DNA from: Pararhizobium sp. A13
Lineage (GTDB): Bacteria > Pseudomonadota > Alphaproteobacteria > Rhizobiales > Rhizobiaceae
Direction of reading: 5' to 3'
Length of the DNA stretch: 64,000 nucleotides
Assembly: GCF_040126305.1 (NCBI RefSeq)
Contig: NZ_CP149510.1
Location: 845,001-909,000, forward strand
Of this stretch, positions 48,193-55,185 are shown in pieces. The notes under the pieces were generated by a model. That model had not been told where the DNA came from, searched no databases, and worked only from the letters and a program-made list of their open reading frames with translations. Position numbers and translations under genes: made by a program. Each line of letters starts with the position of its first letter. The first letter of the stretch is position 1.

Positions 48193-48504
48193 ATGCGAAT
48201 GATGCTCAAGGTTTCGCTTCCCGTTGAGAAGGCAAACGCAGCAATCAAGGATGGCAGCCTCGTCACCAAGATTCAATCCATACTCGCCGATCTCAAACCC
48301 GAAGCAGCCTACTTCACTGAATTCGACGGGAAAAGAACGGGCCTGATTTTCTTCGACATGAAGGATACCTCGGAGATACCGGCCATTGCTGAGCCGTGGT
48401 TCCTTGCCTTTGATGCCTCTGTTGAGATCAAGGCGGTCATGAACGGCGATGACCTGGAGAGGGCCAGGCCCGGGATAGAGAAGGCAGTCAAGAGCTTCGG
48501 CTGA
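48193..48504 (+). CDS. Conserved small protein of unknown function
   Basis: A 103-residue soluble protein: MRMMLKVSLPVEKANAAIKD, then IQSILADLKPEAAYFTEFDG, then KRTGLIFFDMKDTSEIPAIA, then EPWFLAFDASVEIKAVMNGD. The alternating hydrophobic strands and helices suggest a ferredoxin-like alpha/beta fold, similar to dimeric small domains of the DUF3303 kind. Relatives are sometimes labelled 'panthothenate synthetase' in databases, without support visible here. GGGAGGAAAG precedes the ATG. It is the last chromosomal gene before the island boundary. Confidence 0.8.
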   Translation: MRMMLKVSLPVEKANAAIKDGSLVTKIQSILADLKPEAAYFTEFDGKRTGLIFFDMKDTSEIPAIAEPWFLAFDASVEIKAVMNGDDLERARPGIEKAVKSFG

Positions 48505-48701
48505 AGTGCGTCGGGCAGTCAATTGAATCCAAAGTTAATGCGACCTCGCCCAATGCGAGGTTTCGCAGCGCCTTCTCATGACGCTCAGCCAGCGCCAGAG
48601 CGCTGTCAGCGTGGCCCTGCGATGATTTGTGATCGTCGCCACTCAACGGCAAAAGGCGTCGGCTGACGCCGAGGCTTCGCAACGCATTTATGTCAGGTGC
48701 C

Positions 48702-48720
48702 AATGGCGGAGAGGGTGGGA
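48702..48720 (-). other. Attachment-site core: 19-bp copy of the tRNA-Ser 3' end
   Basis: AATGGCGGAGAGGGTGGGA is identical to 51044-51062 and 54805-54823, the 3' acceptor end (with CCA) and part of the T arm of tRNA-Ser(CGA), in the same orientation. The match stops on both sides. This is what a displaced attL/attR fragment looks like after site-specific insertion at a tRNA 3' end. The first 10 bp of the TGG side also pair with CTCTCCGCCA at 48721-48730, giving a palindrome, but that does not explain the extra matching bases. Confidence 0.7.
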
Positions 48721-48815
48721 CTCTCCGCCAGATAGCTCCGCGATACCCCGAAAACCTGGGGCTCCGTCAAGTGCCTGCCTGCATTGCGGATCGTGCTCTA
48801 CTTCGATGGCAAAAA

Positions 48816-48909
48816 CTTCCCGATCGGGGTGAATTTACGTTTCTAAGGGCGACACTTCCCGCTCGGTAAGGATGGCATTGAAACTCAGAAAATCTTCCTG
48901 TACGGTAAG
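48816..48909 (+). promoter_or_regulatory. Three operator-like palindromes upstream of hipB
   Basis: CTTCCCGATCGGGGTG (48816-48831), CTTCCCGCTCGGTAAG (48855-48870) and CTTCCTGTACGGTAAG (48894-48909) share the partly palindromic pattern CTTnCCGnnCGGnAAG. They begin exactly 39 bp apart. The last ends 19 bp before the hipB start. HipB proteins bind several palindromes upstream of hipBA, so these are good candidates for its operators. The -35/-10 boxes should lie among them. Confidence 0.65.
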
Positions 48910-48928
48910 CCGATATAGGAGATGCTCG

Positions 48929-49201
48929 ATGTTCAGATCCGCACGCGATTTCGGCGCTGCCGTCAGGGAAAAACGCAAAGGTCTTGGCTGGACCCAGACT
49001 GAGCTCGCCGCCCGTTCCGGCACGGGCGAACGTTTCATCGTCGAGCTCGAAGCCGGCAAGCCGAGCTGCCAGCTCGAGAAGGCGCTGATCGTCGCGCGCA
49101 CCGTCGGCATCGAGATCGGTGACCTCAAAACAGCCCAAGTGTCTACAGCCGCGTTGGACGATGATCTTGGCTTCCTGCCGACCTTCGGTGATGGTCGATG
49201 A
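48929..49201 (+). CDS. hipB: HipB-like antitoxin, XRE-family regulator
   Basis: A 90-residue helix-turn-helix protein: MFRSARDFGAAVREKRKGLG, then WTQTELAARSGTGERFIVEL, then EAGKPSCQLEKALIVARTVG. The HTH is typical of HipB, and the acidic C-terminal tail (VSTAALDDDLGFLPTFGD) may be the HipA-contacting part. GGAG lies 8 bp before the ATG at 48929. It overlaps hipA by 4 bp (ATGA). It would neutralise HipA and repress the operon through the palindromes upstream. Confidence 0.88.
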   Translation: MFRSARDFGAAVREKRKGLGWTQTELAARSGTGERFIVELEAGKPSCQLEKALIVARTVGIEIGDLKTAQVSTAALDDDLGFLPTFGDGR

Positions 49202-50430
49202 CAACAATCTTCTACGAAACCTTCCCCGTCGCGCGGATGACGTTCGAAGGCGAATGGCGACTCGACTACGACCCATCCTGGGAAGCGCGCCGCTCGGCTT
49301 TCCCGATCTCGCTGACGATGCCGCTAGGCTCCGGACCGGTCGGCGCCGACAGGCTGCTGCCATGGCTCGCCAACCTGCTTCCGGAAACGCATCTCGCCGA
49401 AATCGGTCAGCGGCTGAAAGTCTCTCCTCAAGACATCGTGGGCCTGCTCGGCCACATCGGCCGAGACACGGCGGGAGCGCTCTCGATCGGCGAACCACGA
49501 AAGGCAGGCGTCAACCTCCAGCCCATTCCGGACGAGGCGACACTGGAGCGCATTCTCAACGAACTTCCCGCCAAACCCTTCCTGGTCGGTGAGCGAGGGG
49601 TCTCCATGTCGCTTGCAGGCGTGCAGGAAAAGCTGCCCGTCTTCGTTGATGAGAATGGCGCTATCTCGATCCCAGTCGACGGTACGCCGTCGAACCATAT
49701 CATCAAGCCGGACACCGACCGTCTGGCTGGAAGCGTCGAGAACGAAGCCTTCTGCCTGGCCCTTGCACGGGCCTGCGGACTGGAAGCGGCCGAAGCCACG
49801 ATCGGCGTAGCCGGCAAACGACGCTATTTGCTGGTGAAGCGCTATGACCGTTTCACGGACCCGCAGGGCGAGATCCGCAGACTGCACCAGGAAGACCTTT
49901 GCCAGCTAACGGGTCATTTTCCGTCGCAGAAATATGAGCGGTCTTCGACAGGCCGCGGTGTATCCCTGACGATGATGTTCGACGCCGTCAGCGATCTAGT
50001 TTCCCCCGCCGAGCGCCTGACGCTTCTCGATGCAGTGATTTTCAACGTGTTGATCTGCAATTCAGACTCGCACGCCAAGAACTACTCCATCCTGATCGGT
50101 GCCGGGGGATCTGCGAAGCTGGCGCCGTTTTACGATTTGATGTGTGCGGCGGTATACCGGCAGGTTGATCAGAGCCTGCCTCAAGGCATTGCCGGACGCT
50201 TCATCGCGCCTGACTTGAAGCGAGCCGATTGGCAAGCGTTTGCCGAGGAGGTCGGGTTGAGCGGCGCATCGACTGTCAGGCGCGTCCATGAGCTTGCGGC
50301 GGCAATTGGTGGCGCCAGCGAAGATGTTGCGAAACAGATCGTCGACACCGCTGGCGATCCGACGAGAGTCCTGGAGCGCATCACCCATAATATTCGGAAG
50401 CGATGCAGGCGCATTCAGGGGCAGATTTGA
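49198..50430 (+). CDS. hipA: HipA-family serine/threonine kinase toxin
   Basis: A 410-residue HipA-like kinase. The N-terminal couple_hipA domain (about residues 8-100) is followed by the HipA_C kinase fold with GVSMSLAGVQEKLPVFVDEN (Gly-rich loop), the ATP-site lysine in HIIKPD (about residue 168) and the catalytic NSDSHAKNYSILIG (about residue 288) with the Asp and Asn expected of an active enzyme. E. coli HipA phosphorylates glutamyl-tRNA synthetase and stops growth. The substrate of this one is unknown. All key residues are present, so it is probably active. Confidence 0.9.
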   Translation: MTTIFYETFPVARMTFEGEWRLDYDPSWEARRSAFPISLTMPLGSGPVGADRLLPWLANLLPETHLAEIGQRLKVSPQDIVGLLGHIGRDTAGALSIGEPRKAGVNLQPIPDEATLERILNELPAKPFLVGERGVSMSLAGVQEKLPVFVDENGAISIPVDGTPSNHIIKPDTDRLAGSVENEAFCLALARACGLEAAEATIGVAGKRRYLLVKRYDRFTDPQGEIRRLHQEDLCQLTGHFPSQKYERSSTGRGVSLTMMFDAVSDLVSPAERLTLLDAVIFNVLICNSDSHAKNYSILIGAGGSAKLAPFYDLMCAAVYRQVDQSLPQGIAGRFIAPDLKRADWQAFAEEVGLSGASTVRRVHELAAAIGGASEDVAKQIVDTAGDPTRVLERITHNIRKRCRRIQGQI

Positions 50431-51038
50431 GCCTGATACACAAGCTCGAGAAACACCATCTCGGGATTACAGCCTGGGAAACATTGATTCTCACATGATT
50501 TCAATGGTTTATTGAAGTCGCCTTGAAGTCCCTCTGTTTTTCCGTCGCGAGCGATCGTGGATGCCACCTTTGCGCCCTGGCTTTGGGCCTCAGTCAACAG
50601 GGGTAGGCGGAGATAATTTCCGCTTTCGGCCCCAGTTCGGCCATGCCTTCATCGACAAAGGATACGGCGACTCCGCGCCCTCAGCTTAGTCGTTCGGGCT
50701 GTTTATTTGACTTCCTGAAAGCAGCCATCGAATCTGCTGAGATGAGCTGCGTTTGCGTTCGCCCGCCTTAGCAAATGACGCCCATCGCTGCTCAGAAAAA
50801 AACGAGCGAAGAAACAAGCTGGACCATTGCCGCTAGAGCAGCGATGACGTCGATCGCCATCACAAAATTCCCAGCCAGATTCGATCTTGAGTTTGAAGAC
50901 GTCAAAAGACCGTAGTTACTGATCGCTGAGGCCCTCGGTTGCGCCTTGGATGTGGCCCTAGTTAATGGAAATGCATACACTCGGCCGGCCTACGCCACCC
51001 CGACGATATCAAATCAAACCTATCTAGTTGAAAATTAA
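50431..51038. other. Gene-free segment between hipA and the tRNA-Ser repeat
   Basis: Over 600 bp without a supported gene. Minus-strand frames at 50415-50597 and 50792-50980 have no ribosome binding site or known domain. A short minus-strand stretch near 50600-50660 reads VSFVDEGMAELGPKAEIISA before a stop and could be a gene fragment, but its upstream end is blocked within a few codons. The segment looks like decayed island DNA. I find no integrase remnant. Confidence 0.45.
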
Positions 51039-51199
51039 GAAAGAATGGCGGAGAGGGTGGGATTTGAACCCACGATACCCTTGCAGGTATGCCGCATTTC
51101 GAGTGCGGTGCATTCGACCACTCTGCCACCTCTCCGGATGATTTGGTCGGCGCCTTCAAGCGCGAGGCGGTTCATAGCGGCAGTTTGGCGGGATGACAA
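51039..51199. repeat. 161-bp direct repeat, left copy, containing tRNA-Ser(CGA)
   Basis: Identical as far as I can compare to 54800-54960, offset 3761 bp. It spans seven bases beyond the tRNA 3' end, the whole tRNA gene and 64 bp on its 5' side. The match ends abruptly on both flanks. Typical tRNA-directed attachment duplications cover only the 3' part, so a 161-bp repeat is long for this type. Confidence 0.9.
51046..51135 (-). tRNA. tRNA-Ser (anticodon CGA), left copy
   Basis: Ninety bases with a 7-bp acceptor stem GGAGAGG/CCTCTCC, a D arm with GGTGGCAGAGTGG, anticodon loop CTCGAAA (anticodon CGA, reads UCG), a long class II variable arm, T loop TTCAAAT and encoded CCA at the 3' end. The sequence matches the copy at 54807-54896. 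Both are structurally complete, so both could be functional; this one retains 64 bp of the original upstream region, which may or may not contain its promoter. Confidence 0.95.
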
Positions 51200-51250
51200 A
51201 TATCCGCTCGGAGCGGCATGCAGACGTGCCGGAAGCGTGCCGAACTGTTC

Positions 51251-52123
51251 TCACGTCGGCCAATAGATCCGCTTCAACGGAAGAAGCTGCTGGGTTTCCA
51301 CGTCAAGCTTTTCGTAGTGCTCGATCAGCGCCTCGACGAGATTGTCGATGGTCATCAAGGCAAGCGGCACGTTCGATCGTTCCGCCTCATAATAGGCTTC
51401 TCGCGTAAAACCTCCGGTCGAGACATAGAGACCTCTGTCCTGGGCATGACGCTGTCCACCGATGAAGCCTCGAATCGCCGGCGCGCCGATGGCGCCCTGG
51501 CGATGCTTCACTTCGACGACAATCTTCGGCGCCTGAAAGCCGAAGCCGTCCGGAGAAGCGACGATGTCTTTGCCGCGGTCCGGGCCCACGGGTGATACCT
51601 GCGTCTTGTAGCCCATGGCTCGAAGAAGCCCTGCAACAAGTTCCTGCATTTCGTCCCAATCCAGGGCAGAAATACGATCCTTCGTGAACTCGACGGCCTT
51701 GGCCTGAATATTGCGGAAGATGTCTTCTTCTGCTTCTGGAGCTTGGTCGACTGCGACCGGTGGCTCGTGCGAACGGAAGGCCCGACGAAGATCTTCCATG
51801 ACTTCGGCTGACAACAGGAAGAGAGCGGAGATCGCGCCGAGCGTGTTCTTGCTTGCAGCGGACAATAGATCTCTTGATACCTCTCCTTGCCATTTTACGG
51901 AGCGCAAATTGGGGTCTTCTGGATCGAATGTCTCGTCAAATCGATAGTCGCCGACCACTGCCCCTATGAGGTAGACGCGCCTGGAGGGATCATATGTGAC
52001 GATGTCGTCACCGATCTTTATCTCGGATCGAAAACGGTAAATTTGTCCGGTCGACATCGCTATGCGCTGAGGCTTCCAATCCGGCCACGTCTGGGTAGTC
52101 TGTTCGGAAATTTGCTCAGCCAA
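51251..52123 (-). CDS. Mrr-family restriction endonuclease
   Basis: A 290-residue protein. An N-terminal beta-rich domain (about residues 25-62, GQIYRFRSEIKIGDDIVTYD) resembles the small modules that recognise modified DNA in such enzymes, as an inference. A linker of mixed helices follows. The C-terminal Mrr_cat domain (about 150-290) is headed DWDEMQELVAGLLRAMGYKT. The PD-(D/E)xK-type residues are Asp186 in GPDRGKDIV and Glu204/Lys206 in VVEVKHRQGAIG. Mrr enzymes cut methylated foreign DNA and need no partner methylase, and none is present. All catalytic residues appear intact. Confidence 0.88.
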   Translation of the reverse strand: MAEQISEQTTQTWPDWKPQRIAMSTGQIYRFRSEIKIGDDIVTYDPSRRVYLIGAVVGDYRFDETFDPEDPNLRSVKWQGEVSRDLLSAASKNTLGAISALFLLSAEVMEDLRRAFRSHEPPVAVDQAPEAEEDIFRNIQAKAVEFTKDRISALDWDEMQELVAGLLRAMGYKTQVSPVGPDRGKDIVASPDGFGFQAPKIVVEVKHRQGAIGAPAIRGFIGGQRHAQDRGLYVSTGGFTREAYYEAERSNVPLALMTIDNLVEALIEHYEKLDVETQQLLPLKRIYWPT

Positions 52124-52170
52124 CAGGCGGCATCATGTTCGATCGCGAGTATTTTTTCTAGGACCTCGAC

Positions 52171-53220
52171 TTATCCCAGACGACCCACGAGATCGTCGGC
52201 ACTGAGGTGCGTATATCGCTTCAGCATCCGGAACTCTTTATGCCCTGAAATGCTGCTCACCTCGATCACGTTGAGACCGCGCTCGAACAGGCGGCTAACA
52301 CCTTCGTGACGTAGATCGTGGAAGCGGAGCCCTGCTATTCCAGCACGTATCAAGAGACGACGCCAGACCTGCTCCAGCGACCCGGCATTCATTGGGAAGA
52401 CGAGGAGCTGCTCGACATCAGCTCGCGCCTTCCACTCCGTCAGCGCATCAAAAGCTCGTTGTGACAGAGGCACCTCGCGCCCAGATCCGTTTTTTGTCAT
52501 CATCAAGGAAATGATCCGGCGATTGCGGGAGATGTCGCTCCATTGCAGCCCCAGGATCTCACCACGGCGCATCCCGGTTTCAATGGCCAGGACGAGCAGC
52601 GTCCTGAAAAAGGGGATCTTGCCACCGTCGCATGCGTCGAGCAGACGCTGCTCCTCGTTGCCCTCAAGACGACGCTTCCGTTCGTTTCGAATGACTGGGC
52701 GTCGCACGAGCTTCACGACGTTCCGACCAAGCGGCAGGCCCCAGTCACGGATCGCGACTTCCAGCACGTGACTGAGGATGGCGAGCTCGCGCACAGTGGT
52801 AGATGGAGCTACGGTCTTAAGGCGCTCATCTCGGAACGAGGAGATGTCCTGCGGTGAGAGTCCGACCATAGTCCGGTAGGAGATGTCATGACGCTTGAGC
52901 ACGTCGATGCGCTGGATCTCCTGGACCGATCCGCGCTTGGTGGGCGACACTTCGGTCTTGTAGCGCTCCAGGAGTTCGCTGAGCGTCGTGCTCTCGAGGA
53001 TACGAGTGTCTGGCGCGGCACCGAACCGATCGACCTGAGTCTCAAGCTCACGCGCCCACTTCTCGGCTTCGGGCTTGCTGTCGAACGACTTGCAGCGAGG
53101 CTTCATGCCGCGCCTGCGCACCTGTGCTTGCCAGCGCCCTCTGAGTTTTCGGATCGTCGCCCTGTGATCTCCAATGGATATTGAAAGATCATGCGTAGGA
53201 TGCCCCTGGAGGGGAGCCAA
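52171..53220 (-). CDS. int: Tyrosine recombinase / site-specific integrase
   Basis: A 349-residue phage-type integrase. The N-terminal arm and core-binding region reaches about residue 160. The catalytic domain follows with Arg218 (ETGMRRGEILGLQW), the HxxR block His301 and Arg304 (FHDLRHEGVSRL), His327 (SGHKEF) and nucleophile Tyr336 (RMLKRYTHL). All catalytic residues are present. It is expected to recombine the tRNA-Ser site that flanks the segment. The gene reads away from the HTH/PIN pair. Confidence 0.93.
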   Translation of the reverse strand: MAPLQGHPTHDLSISIGDHRATIRKLRGRWQAQVRRRGMKPRCKSFDSKPEAEKWARELETQVDRFGAAPDTRILESTTLSELLERYKTEVSPTKRGSVQEIQRIDVLKRHDISYRTMVGLSPQDISSFRDERLKTVAPSTTVRELAILSHVLEVAIRDWGLPLGRNVVKLVRRPVIRNERKRRLEGNEEQRLLDACDGGKIPFFRTLLVLAIETGMRRGEILGLQWSDISRNRRIISLMMTKNGSGREVPLSQRAFDALTEWKARADVEQLLVFPMNAGSLEQVWRRLLIRAGIAGLRFHDLRHEGVSRLFERGLNVIEVSSISGHKEFRMLKRYTHLSADDLVGRLG

Positions 53221-53345
53221 GGAGTATCCCGGCCCCGAGAAGCGGTTGCTTGACAGCGTCCAACAGAGCTATTTCAGCAGTTAAGCGCTTCTGCAGACCT
53301 CCTTATGCAAGCTACCATGAATTATAATTGCTCGATCGTGTCGGA

Positions 53346-53413
53346 GGATTGCGTCGGATTGCGCATTGGAACCATTTCCATTTACGTTTGTTTCATTTAT
53401 TGCGCTTATTGCG
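53346..53413. promoter_or_regulatory. Repeated ATTGCG motifs between integrase and HTH gene
   Basis: ATTGCG occurs at 53348, 53358, 53399 and 53408, as two pairs with 10- and 9-bp steps. The spacing puts the members of each pair on one face of the helix. They could be operators for the HTH protein or arm-type/excisionase sites of the integrase. The remaining divergent region of about 280 bp (53221-53498) is AT-rich and has no gene. Confidence 0.4.
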
Positions 53414-53498
53414 ATTAATGAGTGACAATAATGGCCGATGGTAGTATCACTGATTTGCACGAGGCTCACCACCTCGGCGACCACCACAGGAGATTGAA

Positions 53499-53963
53499 AT
53501 GCTTGCACTCATGGACCAAACGCGTGAGCCGTTTGTCGCTGATGAGGCGGAAGCGGTTATCGCACGAAAGGCTGCCGATAAGCTGAAAGCTGTGGCAGAA
53601 GCTAATGAAGGCGTGAAGATCACGTTAGATGGAAAAGAGGACAAGAAGATTATTGTCCCTTTGCCAGCGCGTGCCGTGGCGCTCATTTACGAAGTATTGG
53701 AGGCTATGGCTAATCGCACGCCAATGTCTCTAATCCCACACGATGCTGAGCTTACAACACAGCAAGCGGCGGATTATTTAAATGTTTCGCGGCCGCACCT
53801 AATACGTCAACTTGAAGCAAACAAACTTCAGTATCGTAAGGTTGGAAGTCATCGACGAGTTAGGTTTTCTGACCTGATCGAATATGAGAAGGCTTGCAAG
53901 CACGAACAGAAAAAGGCGCTTCTCGATCTAAATGAAGAAGCAAAACGGCTTGGGCTTGAATGA
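53499..53963 (+). CDS. Excisionase-type helix-turn-helix protein, probable antitoxin of the PIN protein
   Basis: A 154-residue protein. The N-terminal 80 residues are helical and of unknown family. Residues about 86-133 form an excisionase/MerR-like HTH (ELTTQQAADYLNVSRPHLIR, then QLEANKLQYRKVGSHRRVRF), and the tail is charged (KALLDLNEEAKRLGLE). AGGAGATTGA precedes the ATG. The stop overlaps the PIN gene by 4 bp (ATGA). Pairs of this HTH type with PIN proteins are annotated as type II toxin-antitoxin systems. Alternatively it could act as excisionase for the island. Confidence 0.82.
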   Translation: MLALMDQTREPFVADEAEAVIARKAADKLKAVAEANEGVKITLDGKEDKKIIVPLPARAVALIYEVLEAMANRTPMSLIPHDAELTTQQAADYLNVSRPHLIRQLEANKLQYRKVGSHRRVRFSDLIEYEKACKHEQKKALLDLNEEAKRLGLE

Positions 53964-54553
53964 TTTCGACCTTTACTGCGCTTATTGACGCGAACGTATT
54001 CTATGGCGCGAGGCTGAGAAGCCTCGTGCTTTTTATTGCGCAATCGAAGATATTCCGAGCCCGTTGGTCCAATGACATCCACGAAGAATGGGTTCGAAAT
54101 CTTATAAAGAACAGGCCAGATTTGAAGCCGGCAGATTTGGATCGAACAAGACAGCTTATGAACGCTGCGGTTCCAGACTGTCTCGTCGAGGGATATGAGC
54201 CCCTAATAGCGGGCCTCCAGTTGCCCGACCCTGATGATCGCCATGTCCTTGCGGCGGCGATAATGACGCGCGCGAACGTTATCGTAACGTTTAACGAAAA
54301 AGATTTCCCTGCTGAAGTAATTGCGCCTTTCCGTCTGCACACGAAGCATCCTGATGATTTCCTCGTTGAGGCATATAGCCTGTCCCCCGAAGACTTCGCA
54401 GACGCAGTCCGGAATGATTTCATGCACTACGGAAAGCCCCCGCTCGTCTATGAAGATTATCTTGCGAGCCTTGCGAAAGCAGGTGTTCCGAAAATCGCTA
54501 AGATCCTGGAGCCGTTCAAGGTTCTCATGCCCTCCGAGAATAACGGTGCGTGA
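53960..54553 (+). CDS. PIN-domain protein, probable ribonuclease toxin
   Basis: A 197-residue protein with a PIN fold. Catalytic acidic residues are Asp10 (TALIDANVFYG), Glu42/43 (DIHEEWVRN), and Asp90/92/93 (LPDPDDRHVLAAAI), with the usual VIVTFNEKDFP strand-turn near residue 110. A C-terminal extension of about 75 residues (ending KILEPFKVLMPSENN) is longer than in VapC. It overlaps the upstream HTH gene (ATGA) and the downstream 79-codon gene (GTGA), giving a three-gene coupled unit. Activity on RNA is inferred from the family. Confidence 0.85.
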   Translation: MISTFTALIDANVFYGARLRSLVLFIAQSKIFRARWSNDIHEEWVRNLIKNRPDLKPADLDRTRQLMNAAVPDCLVEGYEPLIAGLQLPDPDDRHVLAAAIMTRANVIVTFNEKDFPAEVIAPFRLHTKHPDDFLVEAYSLSPEDFADAVRNDFMHYGKPPLVYEDYLASLAKAGVPKIAKILEPFKVLMPSENNGA

Positions 54554-54789
54554 GCACGTGTAATTCTACCGATCAGACAGAATTGCGCCCTGCTCGGAGC
54601 GTCTTAGCGCTTCATCGAGAAGCCACTCACCTGACCGAAATCGATCAGGAGCGCCTTGATCAAACCGTGGCGTGGCTCGATGAAATCTCACAAGGGCGTG
54701 CCGCAGTTGTGGCTCATGTCGAGAGATTCAACAGAACCGGCGCACTCTGCGGCTCCACATGCGTTCCGAAAAAGTCATTAACATGCTAG
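54550..54789 (+). CDS. Unknown small protein coupled to the PIN gene
   Basis: A 79-residue frame starting with GTG that overlaps the PIN stop (GTGA). It reads MSTCNSTDQTELRPARSVLA, then LHREATHLTEIDQERLDQTV, then AWLDEISQGRAAVVAHVERF before a Cys-containing tail. It is mostly helical and I do not recognise it. It ends 11 bp before the right 161-bp repeat. It might be a third component of the toxin-antitoxin unit or a truncated gene cut by the insertion boundary. Confidence 0.45.
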   Translation: MSTCNSTDQTELRPARSVLALHREATHLTEIDQERLDQTVAWLDEISQGRAAVVAHVERFNRTGALCGSTCVPKKSLTC

Positions 54790-54799
54790 AACTATTTAG

Positions 54800-54960
54800 G
54801 AAAGAATGGCGGAGAGGGTGGGATTTGAACCCACGATACCCTTGCAGGTATGCCGCATTTCGAGTGCGGTGCATTCGACCACTCTGCCACCTCTCCGGAT
54901 GATTTGGTCGGCGCCTTCAAGCGCGAGGCGGTTCATAGCGGCAGTTTGGCGGGATGACAA
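54800..54960. repeat. 161-bp direct repeat, right copy, containing tRNA-Ser(CGA)
   Basis: Second copy of the repeat at 51039-51199. On its right it joins the sequence upstream of rplU, which should be the original chromosome, so this copy keeps the native 5' context of the tRNA gene. Confidence 0.9.
54807..54896 (-). tRNA. tRNA-Ser (anticodon CGA), right copy
   Basis: Same 90-base gene as at 51046-51135, with anticodon CGA, long variable arm and encoded CCA. It lies 290 bp from rplU in opposite orientation. Because its upstream side continues into chromosomal sequence, it is the more likely ancestral copy. Confidence 0.95.
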
Positions 54961-55185
54961 GGGGTAGGGGCAAGGAATATTTGACGAATTCGTGACGCCT
55001 GCCTTGACAGTTTTCGCAGCTTCCATTAATCCGCGCAATTGAAGTGGTGTGGCTTGTCCTCGCCGCGCCGGGTGTCTATTGCGCCCGTTCACCGGCAAGG
55101 TCCTGAGGCCTTGTCATGTCCGACTGGCAAAAAGACGGCCCCGCTTCTAAGGCGGAGAGCCGGAACGAACATGAAAGGATAAAAA

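Larger units (their letters stand above)
51039..54960. mobile_element. Small integrative island at tRNA-Ser(CGA)
   Basis: The segment between the 161-bp repeats (unique part 51200-54799, 3.6 kb) carries a tyrosine integrase, an Mrr-like nuclease and a toxin-antitoxin-like pair, with no structural phage or conjugation genes. Its coding sequences at 53.4-54.6 kb are visibly richer in A and T than neighbouring genes. Integrase plus flanking tRNA duplications support site-specific insertion. The left neighbour hipBA plus the 19-bp tRNA fragment at 48702 suggests a second island stacked beside it. Confidence 0.85.

Noticed and set aside
50600..50660. Possible C-terminal gene fragment reading VSFVDEGMAELGPKAEIISA on the minus strand
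   Set aside because: An in-frame stop lies only a few codons upstream, and I recognise no family, so it is mentioned only as part of the gene-free segment.
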